In this document: one piece after another, positions 10,076-19,790 of the stretch
How the letters are laid out: each line of letters opens with the position of its first letter
Numbering within the stretch: the first letter of the stretch is position 1
Source of the DNA: Takakia lepidozioides
Lineage: Eukaryota > Streptophyta > Takakiopsida > Takakiales > Takakiaceae
Direction: 5' to 3'
DNA length: 64,000 bases
Assembly (NCBI GenBank): GCA_030704615.1
Contig: CM060734.1
Location: 24,306,001 to 24,370,000 of the forward strand
Position numbers and translations under genes: made by a program
The notes under the pieces: generated by a model
The model's input: the letters and a program-made list of their open reading frames with translations, nothing else
The model's database searches: none
Told to the model about the DNA's origin: nothing

Positions 10076-10654
10076 ATGGTAGGGGGCAGAATGTATAAGC
10101 TAGGACCTGATGGAGTATTTAAACGATGTTTGTACCACCATGAAGTAAATAAAGTTTTGGAGGAAGTTCATAAAGGAGTGGCTGGAGGTCATTTTGGAGA
10201 AGAGACTACCAGTAGAAAGATATTACTTGCAGGTTACCGGTGGCCTACTTTGTTCAAGGATGTACACAAGTATTGTAAGAGTTGTGATGAGTGTCAGAAG
10301 CTAGGACCATTGCAGAGATCTGGGAAGATGGCTTTGCATCCTACGATGCCTATTGAACCATTTCAGAAATGGGGACTAGACTTTGTTGGACCAATTAACC
10401 CACCAGCCAAGAATACACAGAACAAGTATATAATCACAGCCACTGATTATACTACAAAGTGGGTGGAAGCTAAAGCTCTGAGGGACAATACAGCTAAGTC
10501 CATAGCAAGGTTCATGTATGAGAACATACTTACACGATTTGGCTGTCCCCTGGAATTTATCAGTGACCAGGGAAGTCACTTCATTAATGAGACCATAGAA
10601 CTATTGACTATAGGGTTCATGATTGTGCATAGGAAGAGTACAACTTATTCTTAA
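10076..10654 (+). pseudogene. Ty3/gypsy integrase fragment (second family)
   Basis: A 192-codon frame with an HHCC zinc finger (HKGVAGGHFG ... CKSCDEC, about 10170-10300) and an integrase core: GLDFVGPINP with the first catalytic Asp (near 10380), YTTKWVEA, then GCPLEFISDQGSHF with the second Asp (near 10565). It stops just after RKSTTYS, where the third catalytic Glu would follow about ten residues on. Not closely similar to the element at 1580-7877. Frame end is abrupt, so it is a truncated remnant. Confidence 0.85.
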
Positions 10655-11079
10655 TCCGATACTGAATCGATACAAACATACTGTGTAGAGAGACACGAGA
10701 GAAGCTGTGGTATGAATGCATGATTAATTGGAACTTAGTAGACACTGAAGCTATCTGATGCTTCAGTATGCACGGTAAGGTAAATTGATAACATGAAGGC
10801 AGGAAGGAATACAAATAGGAAGCACAACCATGATTCACTAGCTGCAGGTCATGACTGATTGTTCTGAACGGGCTGAGTGCTTAGAGATATCCAACTCTTC
10901 TATCTTGGAGTTTCCACCTCGGATAATGAAGGGATGGGTGAGTAAAAGCCGCTCGACACCTGCCAACGATCCCACCATGTACACAGCTGGTATCTTGAGG
11001 GACTGGAGTCCTGCCCACTTCAGGGACTGTGGATGGTATCTCGACTGCCCTCCAGAGCACACGACATTTCAAGAGCAGC

Positions 11080-11240
11080 AAATGGGAAGAAGGGGAAGAT
11101 TAAAGCTTCTAAGATTAAATCACCATGGAAAGGACCTTATGTCATATAGAAGATGTATGATAATAACACCGCCATGTTACAAACCATTAACAAAGAAATG
11201 CTGGGGAGAGTCAATGCCAATAAGTTGAAGGGATACAGTG
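11080..11240 (+). pseudogene. Integrase C-terminal GPY/F module remnant
   Basis: KSPWKGPYVI, a stop in place of a Tyr/Tyr-like codon, then KMYDNNTAMLQTINKEMLGR and VNANKLKGY resembles the GPY/F region and nucleic-acid-binding tail that ends gypsy pol. It fits as the continuation of the integrase at 10076-10654, separated by about 420 bp of unrelated or scrambled sequence. Confidence 0.6.
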
Positions 11241-11389
11241 GTATCCATGACAAACCATTGCAGCACGATTTGCATGTTGAAACACAAAAACAGTCACGGG
11301 CTGCGCCAGTGATACCAACGGAGTATGGAGCACTTGTCGCCAAGCCGAGTATGTATGACCAGGGCGGGAAGTACATGTGTTTGCATAGC

Positions 11390-11525
11390 TATCACAGCCC
11401 ATCACACAGCCTATCACAACCCATCACAGCGTGACACAACTTATCACAGCCCATCACAGTGTCACACAGCCTATCACAGTTCACCACAGTTAGACACGGT
11501 CTGTCACAGCCCAACACAGCCCATG
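11390..11525 (+). repeat. Degenerate CACAG minisatellite
   Basis: About a dozen copies of a 9-11-bp unit around ATCACAGCC (for example CCATCACAG, CTATCACAA, TTCACCACAG). A looser block of the same kind is at 62110-62280. Confidence 0.8.
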
Positions 11526-11748
11526 CGGGTTACACAGTCCATTGGGTCAGTGACAGGTAGACGCGAGAACGTCAGAAAAGTGGCCGTCAAATGAAGAAGA
11601 AGTTTGGAAGTCAAACTCGGAGAATATGCCACGCGGAGAGGGGAAGTCGGGGGCATGTCTAAAAACGGGCACGTGGCCACTAAGGCAAAGCACGCCACAG
11701 TGCATAGATTGCAAGAGTGGGTCTCATCATGCAAGATGACAAATCGGG

Positions 11749-11958
11749 TTGTCAAAGTACCTACCCGGTACATCAATTAAAACTATTTGTGGGCCCATTA
11801 ATGCATTCAGGGCAGGGGTAACAGAACCCTTTCCGAGTACAGAAAAGAGGGACTTATGCCACATGTGTTGTCCTACTGGACATTCCAGGTGGGAATGTCC
11901 ACGGAGGGGGGGTGAAATTAAGAAGTTACCTAAGCAGGCAACAGCCAATCAGGAGTGA
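11749..11958 (+). CDS. Zinc-knuckle (CCHC) retroelement-like ORF fragment
   Basis: Short frame with CHMCCPTGHSRWEC, spacing C-X2-C-X4-H-X4-C, the nucleocapsid knuckle of retroelement Gag proteins, followed by a basic RRGGEIKKLPKQ. About 70 codons only. It probably belongs to the same decayed element as the frames downstream. Confidence 0.5.
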   Translation: MSKYLPGTSIKTICGPINAFRAGVTEPFPSTEKRDLCHMCCPTGHSRWECPRRGGEIKKLPKQATANQE

Positions 11959-12973
11959 GAATTTCATGCAGGTGGTTCCCTCCAAGAAACAAGAACAAGA
12001 AATTGGAAGTGTTATGAGCGGAAGAGTCGGGGTGGCTCCGAATAGCCAATGTCTCGACGGGAGGGGCGATCAAAGCACTAGCTTTGTAGCTATGGCGGAT
12101 GTAACGGATTACACGCTTGCTTTACTTCTCACGCAGTGGCGTAAGGACGGACGAATTGAAAGTACATTTTCTCTCACTCGATACTTGCAAGCCCCACAGG
12201 CTTACACGCACTTACCTGTTCCATTCTGTGCCAACCATACCTTTATGCTCTGTGCCCTGCAAGCTTTCCTTCAGCTGTTTCAAACAAGGCCTTTTTGTTT
12301 GTCTAGAATGAAGAGAGTGAGGGGAATGGAGGATATCAGGGTGAAGAGCACCACGATTCTGCCGAAGCAAACAATTGCTACACCGCAGGCAGTGCAGCTG
12401 CTAAGGGAGTTGCGATTGGAGGGGCTGCTACGCAAGGACTGGTCCTTGCATCATCGGCAGTATATGATTCAATTTCTTCAGAACTTTGAGCCTTGGACGG
12501 GAGTTACCCAGGTGAGGGAAGAAGATATAGAAATTACTCCCCAGTACTTGCAGCAATTGTTAGATTTGCCATCGGGTCATGTGGATGTGGATGAGCACAG
12601 GGCAGGATTGCAGATAGGGAATTTGTTCCAAGAGGGGAGTTTCTTTAAGACTCAAGGTTACGCTTGTACCAAAGCCGAGTACCCAGGGCTCAGAGAAGTT
12701 GGCCAAATATTGAACGTACTGTTTGCCATGAAACAAAACCAACAATATTTGAGCAGGTCATTCACAGAGGAGATCCTAAAAGCTTTGAGGGGAGAGGATG
12801 TAGCTTGGGCAGAGTTAATGTACAATGGTATGGTGGAAGAGATGAAGAGGTTACAGGGCACTGCTACTAAGTCTCCGATCATTGTGTCTGGTCCAGTCAT
12901 TGCCCAAATCATTCTTGACTCTTGCATACTTGATACTCGGGAACGTAAGGAGATGGGAGTGTTTGAGGAGTAA
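11912..12973 (+). CDS. Unrecognised ORF, retroelement-associated
   Basis: 353-codon frame overlapping the end of the zinc-knuckle frame. A likely start is the Met at about 12092 (MADVTDYTLALLLTQW) or 12309 (MKRVRGMEDIRV). The core from 12309 is mainly helical: AVQLLRELRLEGLLRKDW, then ITPQYLQQLLDLPSGHVDVD and IIVSGPVIAQIILDSCIL. The pattern faintly recalls plant mobile-domain proteins carried by retroelements, but I do not recognise a family. The next 180 bp contains stops, then coiled-coil frames follow. Confidence 0.4.
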   Translation: MKLRSYLSRQQPIRSENFMQVVPSKKQEQEIGSVMSGRVGVAPNSQCLDGRGDQSTSFVAMADVTDYTLALLLTQWRKDGRIESTFSLTRYLQAPQAYTHLPVPFCANHTFMLCALQAFLQLFQTRPFCLSRMKRVRGMEDIRVKSTTILPKQTIATPQAVQLLRELRLEGLLRKDWSLHHRQYMIQFLQNFEPWTGVTQVREEDIEITPQYLQQLLDLPSGHVDVDEHRAGLQIGNLFQEGSFFKTQGYACTKAEYPGLREVGQILNVLFAMKQNQQYLSRSFTEEILKALRGEDVAWAELMYNGMVEEMKRLQGTATKSPIIVSGPVIAQIILDSCILDTRERKEMGVFEE

Positions 12974-13029
12974 CCACTGCAATTGAAGAGCAGAGCTCTT
13001 CACATAGTGAGGGTGGACTGGCAAGGCAA

Positions 13030-14690
13030 CACCAGTCTAAGAGACAGAAGCGGGGTATGACTGTAGTGGCGGATCCACTAGCTTCACGGAAATCGCAAGA
13101 TGATGTTTCCCAAGCTCTTGTGTAGGATGGGGCACAACAGCACAGAGGGCTGTTATTATTGGAAGCAAGGCCTTCGGAGAGGGAAGAAGAAGTCACTTCG
13201 GTACCACAGCCATCACAGCCAGTTGACTCAGTTGTCTCAGAGGTTCCACAGTTAGAACATGCTGTGACACCACCCCCAATTGCTCTAGACGGAGAAAGAT
13301 TGGACATTCCCACTACAGAGCAGGTTGTGGCAGAAATTGAGAAGGGTGACCTTCTCTATGAAAACTCTGGCTTGGTAAGGGAATCAGTGGTTCCAGAGGT
13401 GCAGAGTTTGTCCAGGGAAATCCTTGCTGTGCATGTAATACCCACACTTGTGACGGAGGTACCAGGGGTAGAATATAAGGACACTGCAGCATCTGTGGAG
13501 GATGAGGTGGTTCAGGAAGAGGATCTGGTGGGGCAATGGCCTGAATGGTTGGTGAAGCATCACATTGTGGAAGATCAGGGGGAACAACACCAAGTTCACC
13601 ATGATGACCCCCAGCAGGCCATGCTTATGAGTTCCATAAGCATGACACTTAATTTGTTGGGCACTTATGTGAAATCCCATGTTCCATCTACCCAATTGGC
13701 AACTTTGAGAGAAGAACTCAGGGAGTTTGAGACTCAAATTGCCACTGAGTGTGCTAACAAAGTAGATGCGGAGATCAATCTCAAGTTACAGCAAGAGTTG
13801 GAGGACACAAAAGCTGCCTTGCAGTTGGCTAAGGGACATTTTGATTGAAGCAGGTCTCGAGCAGGACCAGTTGCATGAAGCACATAAACAACAGTTATAC
13901 CAATTATAGGTGAAGCATGAGGGCAAGTTGCAAGAAGTGCACATACTACATACAGAGTTGGAGGCAATACATCAGAGGATGACCATACAATGTGCTACAC
14001 TCACAACTGCTCTAGAGCAAACTGCATTAGAAGTTAACAGACAAGGGGAGAGATGTATGATGGCAGAAGCTGAGATAATAGAGCAAGGAAAACTTGTTGT
14101 TGATTTGCAAGCTACAATCTGTCGCAATGAGAATACTTTCCAATAGTACAAACAGGTTGAGGCTGACCAGGAGAGGTACATCCTGGAGTTGCAACAAACA
14201 GTCATGGTCAATAGAAATGAACTCTCTGTGGCTAACAAGGCTTGGAAGGAAGCCAATAATCTGGCTGCTGCCTATGCGGGTCTGGTTGAACCTCATGCGA
14301 AGCGCATGGAGGCTTTAAAGAAATAGTTAGATGTGTACAGACTCATGGAGGAGCAGATTCTTAGGGGTGCCACACAGGACTTGGTGGATAACCACCTTAT
14401 GCAGGTCTGGTTAGCACAAGGGCCGGTAGAAGGCAAAGCACCAAGGAAGCTCACCCAGGGCGAGATGAATGAGCTCCGATTGCAGGTGCAGAACATTGCC
14501 ACAACTACTATAGACAATGTCTATAGTAGGATAGCGGAGCTATAGGAGGATGTGGAAGGCCTGCAGACTCAAGTAGATGACCTGAGTTCAAATATTGACA
14601 AGATAGTCTTTGTTCCTGAGGAGCAGCTGATGGCTACTTATTTACATGCCAGGACTCTAATTTTTCAGTCTTCTTTGCAGGGGGTGTAGG
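13030..14690 (+). pseudogene. Coiled-coil protein pseudogene (copy 1)
   Basis: Broken frames, the longest 13159-13848, then 13910-14146 and 14333-14545, with in-frame stops (for example TAG near 13907, 14143, 14323, 14542 and 14686). The first part is acidic and Val/Pro rich. From about 13690 it is a long heptad-type coiled coil (LREELREFETQIATECANKV, LKLQQELEDTKAALQLAK). The same series of blocks occurs at 17620-18328: NELSV..K.WKE.NNL, AAYA.LVEPHAKRME, L.DNHL.Q.WL. Function unknown. It follows retroelement frames directly and is probably a retroelement-borne extra ORF. Confidence 0.6.
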
Positions 14691-14819
14691 AGATGCCAGT
14701 GGTACCAATACCACAGCAGGTGTCTGTGCAGGTCCTTTTATTATTTCGTCGAACTTGTTTCCGCGGTTGAGGGTGCTCTTCCGCGGAAATACACTCTGCT
14801 TCTTAATTGGCACGCGTTG

Positions 14820-14909
14820 ATGTGGCTTTTAAGCTCGATGACGTGGAGTGAGCCCGGTGACGTGGCGTTCATTCAAGGTGACGTGGCGTGAGCGCGGCTG
14901 CGCTCACGC
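14820..14909 (+). promoter_or_regulatory. Cluster of TGACGTGG motifs ending in a perfect hairpin
   Basis: GATGACGTGG, GGTGACGTGG and GGTGACGTGG recur within about 60 bp. ACGT-core motifs of this kind are typical bZIP sites. The last runs into GCGTGAGCGC-GGCT-GCGCTCACGC (14886-14909), a 10-bp-arm hairpin. No gene obviously uses it. Confidence 0.4.
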
Positions 14910-14949
14910 CGAGGCATCCCTGCATAGGAAATCACACATTTCAATTCTT

Positions 14950-15075
14950 CACACATGGGCCAAAGGCACAGGCTACCGTAGAGGTTGCACTTGGGCCTCG
15001 ACATAGGAGACACACTTGGACTTGGGCTTAATTAGATGACACTGGACACTTGGGCCAATGGCACAGGCTACCCTA
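14950..15075 (+). repeat. Direct repeat around GGCACAGGCTACC
   Basis: ATGGGCCAAAGGCACAGGCT at about 14955 and TTGGGCCAATGGCACAGGCT at about 15050, each followed by ACC(G/C)TAG. The stretch 14700-15350 otherwise shows no gene. Confidence 0.6.
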
Positions 15076-15354
15076 GTTTACGCTTATGGGAAAGATTTGC
15101 GAAATTTGTGTTAAATTTGACATATGCAATTCAATCATAAAGATGCTAGCTAGAGAGAAAGCCAGCATAGAGCTTGCTCAAGGCATCACGATAGAACATT
15201 ATGCATATTCCTAAAATATCCACAAAATTCCTAAAATATTCTCTGGTGAAAATAAATTCAGGCTAATTATGTCTATGTCTAGTGTCATAAACCATCGTGT
15301 AAGAGATTTTATAAAACTCTTGCAAAAATCGGCTCATGTGAACACAAACAACCC

Positions 15355-15753
15355 AAGCAAAAAGCCCTGACTTGTCCAATCTATGATACGTTCGGAAGTT
15401 CTACCCTCTAGCACATATGGAAAGCTAGATGTAACAGAACGTTCACAGGAAAATGAAAAATGTGCTCGATCTCACCTCTCCTCTCCCTTATCTACCAAGA
15501 CCTCCAAATTGAATCCATAAAAGCTTGGATCAAACTCTGTGCAGATATTGAAAGATCTCCACGTCAAGCAAGTCAGCTCCATGCTACCTTTACATCGACC
15601 TGGGGGCGTCACGGAGTCATCTACCACAGCTCTACCACAGACCATTGTGCTGGAGAGACATCCAAGGTACCATCCACCGCCCCGCCAGAATTTGACACGG
15701 ACGTCAAATGGAAACATGTCAAACAATCATCAAAGGCTTTGAGAGGTGCATGA
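15355..15753 (+). pseudogene. LINE ORF2 C-terminal fragment
   Basis: Reads ALTCPIYDTFGSSTL, stop, HIWKARCNRTFTGK, stop, then a frame to EFDTDVKWKHVKQSSKALRG. It aligns colinearly with the end of the minus-strand LINE at 23290-23620 (SLNCPVFETLRASVMWHLWK, RCKNTFSG, REVNWKHLKHSTTA). Two in-frame stops (TAG near 15409, TGA near 15454). Only the last roughly 130 codons remain. Confidence 0.75.
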
Positions 15754-15759
15754 AGTAAG

Positions 15760-17150
15760 TAAGATCACTTTCATATGGCTCATCCATCATGATGTTTGCC
15801 CTCATCCATGAGGGTACGCTGGCACCCGTTGCCGGCAAATGCCCGCCATCTGCCCTATGGTGAAGTCAACCCTGCAAGGCCAAAACATCGGATTTTGGGT
15901 ACCCCTCGACACTCCAAAAAATCCTGACGGTGGTCCTTTAGGTATTTTAGGGTGCCATCAACATAAGGGGGCGCAGAATTTAATAAGCTACATTTTTCAT
16001 TCGGGGCTCAATTTCATCCAACTTCACCTGCGGATTTCGAAATTTCAACGTGACCCGAAGGGGTTAGTTCTAGAGAATTAAAGCGCCTCCTGGTCACTTC
16101 TTTGCTTGAGCTTATCTTCCCATCCAAAAAGAATTTCATTGGCGAAACTCTTGCATAATTTGAAATGGGGTGCATCTTAGACTGGTTGAGCACACCTACT
16201 TAATAAAACTACTGGTGTAGTGTTTGTAGAATAAGGCTTTCGTTTCCGACGTTAACTATACTTAGAGGAATTATTGTTCCGAAAAAGTTTATAACTTTGT
16301 CTGTAGTTCATGCTACAGGTTCCTTCTGTAACTTGTACACAAGCTGATCAGAAAGATGGGTTTGGAAGATCCCTAGTTCCTCCAGAGCTTGTCTTGTCCC
16401 CATTACTTAAGGCATTTTTTTTGGGGGGGCGGAATTAGGAAAGGGGTTGGTGATAGGGTAGGCTACCTTACAAGAGAGAAACATATCGGAATCGAAGTTT
16501 TTAGAATCAAAATCCCTCCATCCAGCATCTGGGTCATACAAGTTTGTTTTTTTTTTGTTTTTTTTTTGGTGTTGGGGAGAGTGAAAGTTGCCGCTTGCAT
16601 CAGACCAGGCCTTTTCAAACCAAATCCGTGCGCTATGGAGATACAACTCAGAAAAGCCTGCCAACTTACAACCTTCATAGAGGGACCTGCTTCATTCAGA
16701 CTTCGATCAGCATAACGTTGTTCTGCATCAACCATTTTTTTTTCATTTATGCCTTGGCGTGGACCTGGCGAAATATTTTTGGGACTAAGTGCAGAGGTGG
16801 CGACATGTACATTGTCCACCTAGAATCCACCTGGCTACAGATATGCAATATATTGTGCAATATGGCGATCGGACGCTGCAATATGGCAATATGGTTACTT
16901 ATATATGGCTACAATATGGCTACATATATATGGGCAACATGGCTACTGGCTGGAGATCGGACGGTGGAGATAGGTGTAGGTGGCGACATCGTGGCTGACC
17001 CTTGGTGCGATGGGGCGCCAACCCATTTACTGCGCCATGCTCCCCCGTTCCTTGGCGAAACAGGTGGGTTCCTAGCTGCTTTATGGCACCAGCTCGCCAG
17101 GGACCCGCCCTGTTTTGGCGATATTTTTTATTTTTGCCCCTGTTTTTTTG
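15760..17150. other. No gene seen; simple repeats
   Basis: Holds an interrupted poly-T tract (about 16543-16566), a run of TATGGC/ATATGG motifs (16850-16945) and frames too short or random-looking to call. Nothing else recognised. Confidence 0.6.
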
Positions 17151-17179
17151 TGTGAGACACGATGACCGCTCACCTTTGG

Positions 17180-18328
17180 CAGTGGTCAACAGGATGGGTC
17201 AACCACGAGCAGAACTACCTACACTGGTCAGCTTCCCAGGATCTCATGCTTTCCGGGATAGTGGACCTGGCCTCCTGTGGGATGCTTACTTGCAGCAGTT
17301 AGTGCAGCCCAATGCTGACGAGCGCGATCGGGCGATGAGTTTTACCACTGGCGGTGCCGTCTCTTTCTGAGGCATCACGTCGTCAAGTGTTGGGGCAAGC
17401 CATGGATCTCAATTGCTTGACTTGGATTATCAGCTTGGCTATGGCTGAGCAGCGCAGAGTGTGGAGTACACTTCCCTCGACGGTCTCTGCCTACCGAGAC
17501 GGTACAGGCAGTGAGTGGGGGCAAGCAGGTGAGGACCACGAGGTGCAGGCATCCATGGTACACGTGGGAGGTGCTCGAGGTTCAGAGGGAGTTGGCAGCC
17601 AAGGCGGCGGTGATGGATGAGGTTGGTTTGAGGCAAGAATTGCCACTGAGTGTGCAAACAAGGTGGATGTGGAGGCCAACCTCAAGTTGCAGAAAGAGTT
17701 GGAGGACACTAAGGCTACCTTACAGCTTGCGAAGGAAAATTTAATTGAAGCATGTCTTGAGCAGGAGAAGTTGCATGAAGTGTATAAGCAACAGCTATAT
17801 CAGTTGCAGGTTAAGCATGAAGGCAAGTTGTAGGAAGTGAAGTTGCTTCATACAGAGTTGGAAGCAATCCATCAGAGAAAGATCATACAGTGTGCCACAC
17901 TAACGACTACTCTGGAGCTGATTGCACTAGAAGTTAAGAACCAAGCTGAGAGATGTTTAATTGCAGAGACAGAGTTAATGGAGCAGGGGAAACTCATTGC
18001 TGACATGAAGACTACTATCTGTCACAATGAAGATACTATTCAGCAGTTCGACCAGGTTGATGCCCAGAAGAACAGGTACATCTTTGAGTTGCAGCAAACC
18101 ATTACAGTAAGGGACAATGAACTTTCTGTGAGTGAAAAAACCTGGAAAGAAACCAATAATCTGTCAGCTGCCTATGCAGCTCTAGTTGAGCCTCATGCGA
18201 AGCGCATGGAGACTTTACAGCAGCAATTGGACACATACAGACTCAAGGAGGAGCAGGATCTCCGTGGTGTTACACAGAACTTGTTGGATAATCATCTTTT
18301 GCAAGAGTGGTTAACACGGGTGAACTAG
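17180..18328 (+). pseudogene. Coiled-coil protein pseudogene (copy 2)
   Basis: From about 17620 it parallels copy 1 at 13740-14420: IATECANKVDVEANLKLQKE, LEDTKATLQLAKEN, a TAG near 17831, then an unbroken 163-codon coiled coil (17837-18328) with HTELEAIHQR, ERCLIAETELMEQGKLIADM, HAKRMETLQQQLDTYRLKEE and LLDNHLLQEWL. Copy 2 keeps more of the frame than copy 1, where the same stretch has several stops. The first 400 bp is more doubtful. It ends at TAG 18326-18328, immediately before LINE sequence. Confidence 0.6.
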
Positions 18329-18334
18329 TCTAAA

Positions 18335-18531
18335 TCGGTGGGGCTTCTCTCTAAGCTCCATAATTTCTCTTGTATGGGGCACTGCCCCCCTTGGAGCCAG
18401 GACTTCGGCTTGAGATGGCTGCAGGATCGGCAAACGCACACTCTGCTCAGGTTCCAATTTGGCCATGACATCTCCGAAGACCGACTCTTTGAGCAAGTGC
18501 TCACCCAACTGCTCCGAAGGAACCTTGCTTA
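18335..18531 (+). pseudogene. LINE ORF2 fragment, left half (split by the CACTA element)
   Basis: Frame with LLSKLHNFSCMGHCPPWSQD, LRWLQDRQTHTLLRFQFGHD and FEQVLTQLLRRNLAY. It continues beyond the transposon at 22078: removing the element and one TTA gives ..NLAY-WSSTWLSLTGCVLV.., which matches the RT-to-thumb region of the LINE near 24830 (LKRKLTYWGSKHLSIVGKAL). The 5' part of this LINE copy is missing. Confidence 0.8.
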
Positions 18532-18561
18532 CACTAGAAGAGAAACCGGCTTTTTCCACGG
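18532..18561 (+). repeat. CACTA left terminal inverted repeat
   Basis: 30 bp, identical to the reverse complement of 22048-22077. Starts with the diagnostic CACTA. Confidence 0.95.
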
Positions 18562-18589
18562 TCTTTTCCACACTTTTTGCCGTGGAATC

Positions 18590-19350
18590 CGCCCCAGTCC
18601 ACACCTGCCATGGGTGTAAGAAACGACTAGTGCTTTCGGACACCCCGTGGACGGCCTGGCTCTCGGGTGGCCCTGTGGAAAAGTCCACGGGTGGCTGAAT
18701 CCACGGGTGGATTTTTTCACAGGGTTTATGGCTTTTTCCACGGGCGACGTGTGCTTTGGCGAACACCACCACGTGGATCCTAGACGTACAAAGGTGTGGA
18801 CTTGTCCACACCTACGGGAAAACCATGCGTCAGCCTGTCACCAGGGTTTGACGACATCTGGGCAACGGTGTGTGCAACACCTGTATTTTTGTAAGGATGA
18901 CACGTGTATGGACACAAAGAGGCAATGTGCACTTATGTGGAGTGGACATCTGGCATGACATGTGGGTGTGAAAAAAGCCATTCGGTGTGAGACGATCCAC
19001 TGGCTGTTTTCACAGCTTCAGCAAGTTTCAGGGGCCACGTGTTCTTTGGCAAACACCGCCACGTGGATCCTAAACGTACAAAGGGTGTGGACTTGTCCAC
19101 ACCTACGGAAAAATGATGCGACACCTTGTCACCAGGGCTTGACGACATGTGGGCAATGGTATGGGCAACACGTGTATTTTGGAGAGGACGGCACGTGGCG
19201 TAATCTGGAGCAACTCATGGAGTGGGTGTGGAGTATTTTACTGCCTATACTGTAGGTCATTCCACATAATTGTGGAGCATACCATAGTGGGAGTGAAATA
19301 TTCTACTGCCGATGTTGTAGGTCATTCCACATAAATGTGGAGGATGCCAC
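18590..19350 (+). repeat. CACTA subterminal repeat region
   Basis: About 170 bp is duplicated at a 290-bp offset (18747-18915 and 19037-19200). Each copy holds the palindrome GGTGTGGACTTGTCCACACC (18793-18812, 19084-19103) and CCACGTGGATCCTA. A second pair, TGTAGGTCATTCCACATAA, recurs about 67 bp apart (about 19250 and 19317). CCACGGG and GTGGAC motifs fill the rest. Such arrays bind the accessory protein in En/Spm elements; that role here is inferred. Confidence 0.75.
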
Positions 19351-19790
19351 AGGCAAGCTACGGTTGATTTCACATATCTGTGACGTCATGGTGTGCACAA
19401 TTAATCCACAGGCATCATGATCATATCACAGATCGTGATACTGTCCACACTGTCAGTTTCACAGTCCATGTGAAATATGACTCATATACATAAACACAAT
19501 TCCAAAGCACCACGGCAACAACCTGCTCATGACATGAAGAATTGACTAAGCATGGCCAAAACAACAGATAGAATGAGCATATGCAACGGTGCTTCAAAGT
19601 TTAATACGCCCTTCATTGCCCAAATACAGTTTAGTCTGAACATGCAAGTTTGCAGAGTCTGCACTGCTGATCACAACCCCACAATGTACCCAAATCCTAC
19701 ATTGATGCGCAAAATCACGAAGAAAAGGTGAAATCGATATGAAGAGGCGTTAAGTCAAAATTGCCTTCAAACTGAGGATCCCCCACAACC

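Noticed and set aside
11390-11525. CRISPR-like array (short repeats with spacers)
   Set aside because: Unit is 9-11 bp, degenerate and without unique spacers, and the genome is eukaryotic.
18338-18619. A 93-codon gene running into the CACTA terminal repeat
   Set aside because: Its first two thirds are LINE ORF2 and the rest is the transposon end.
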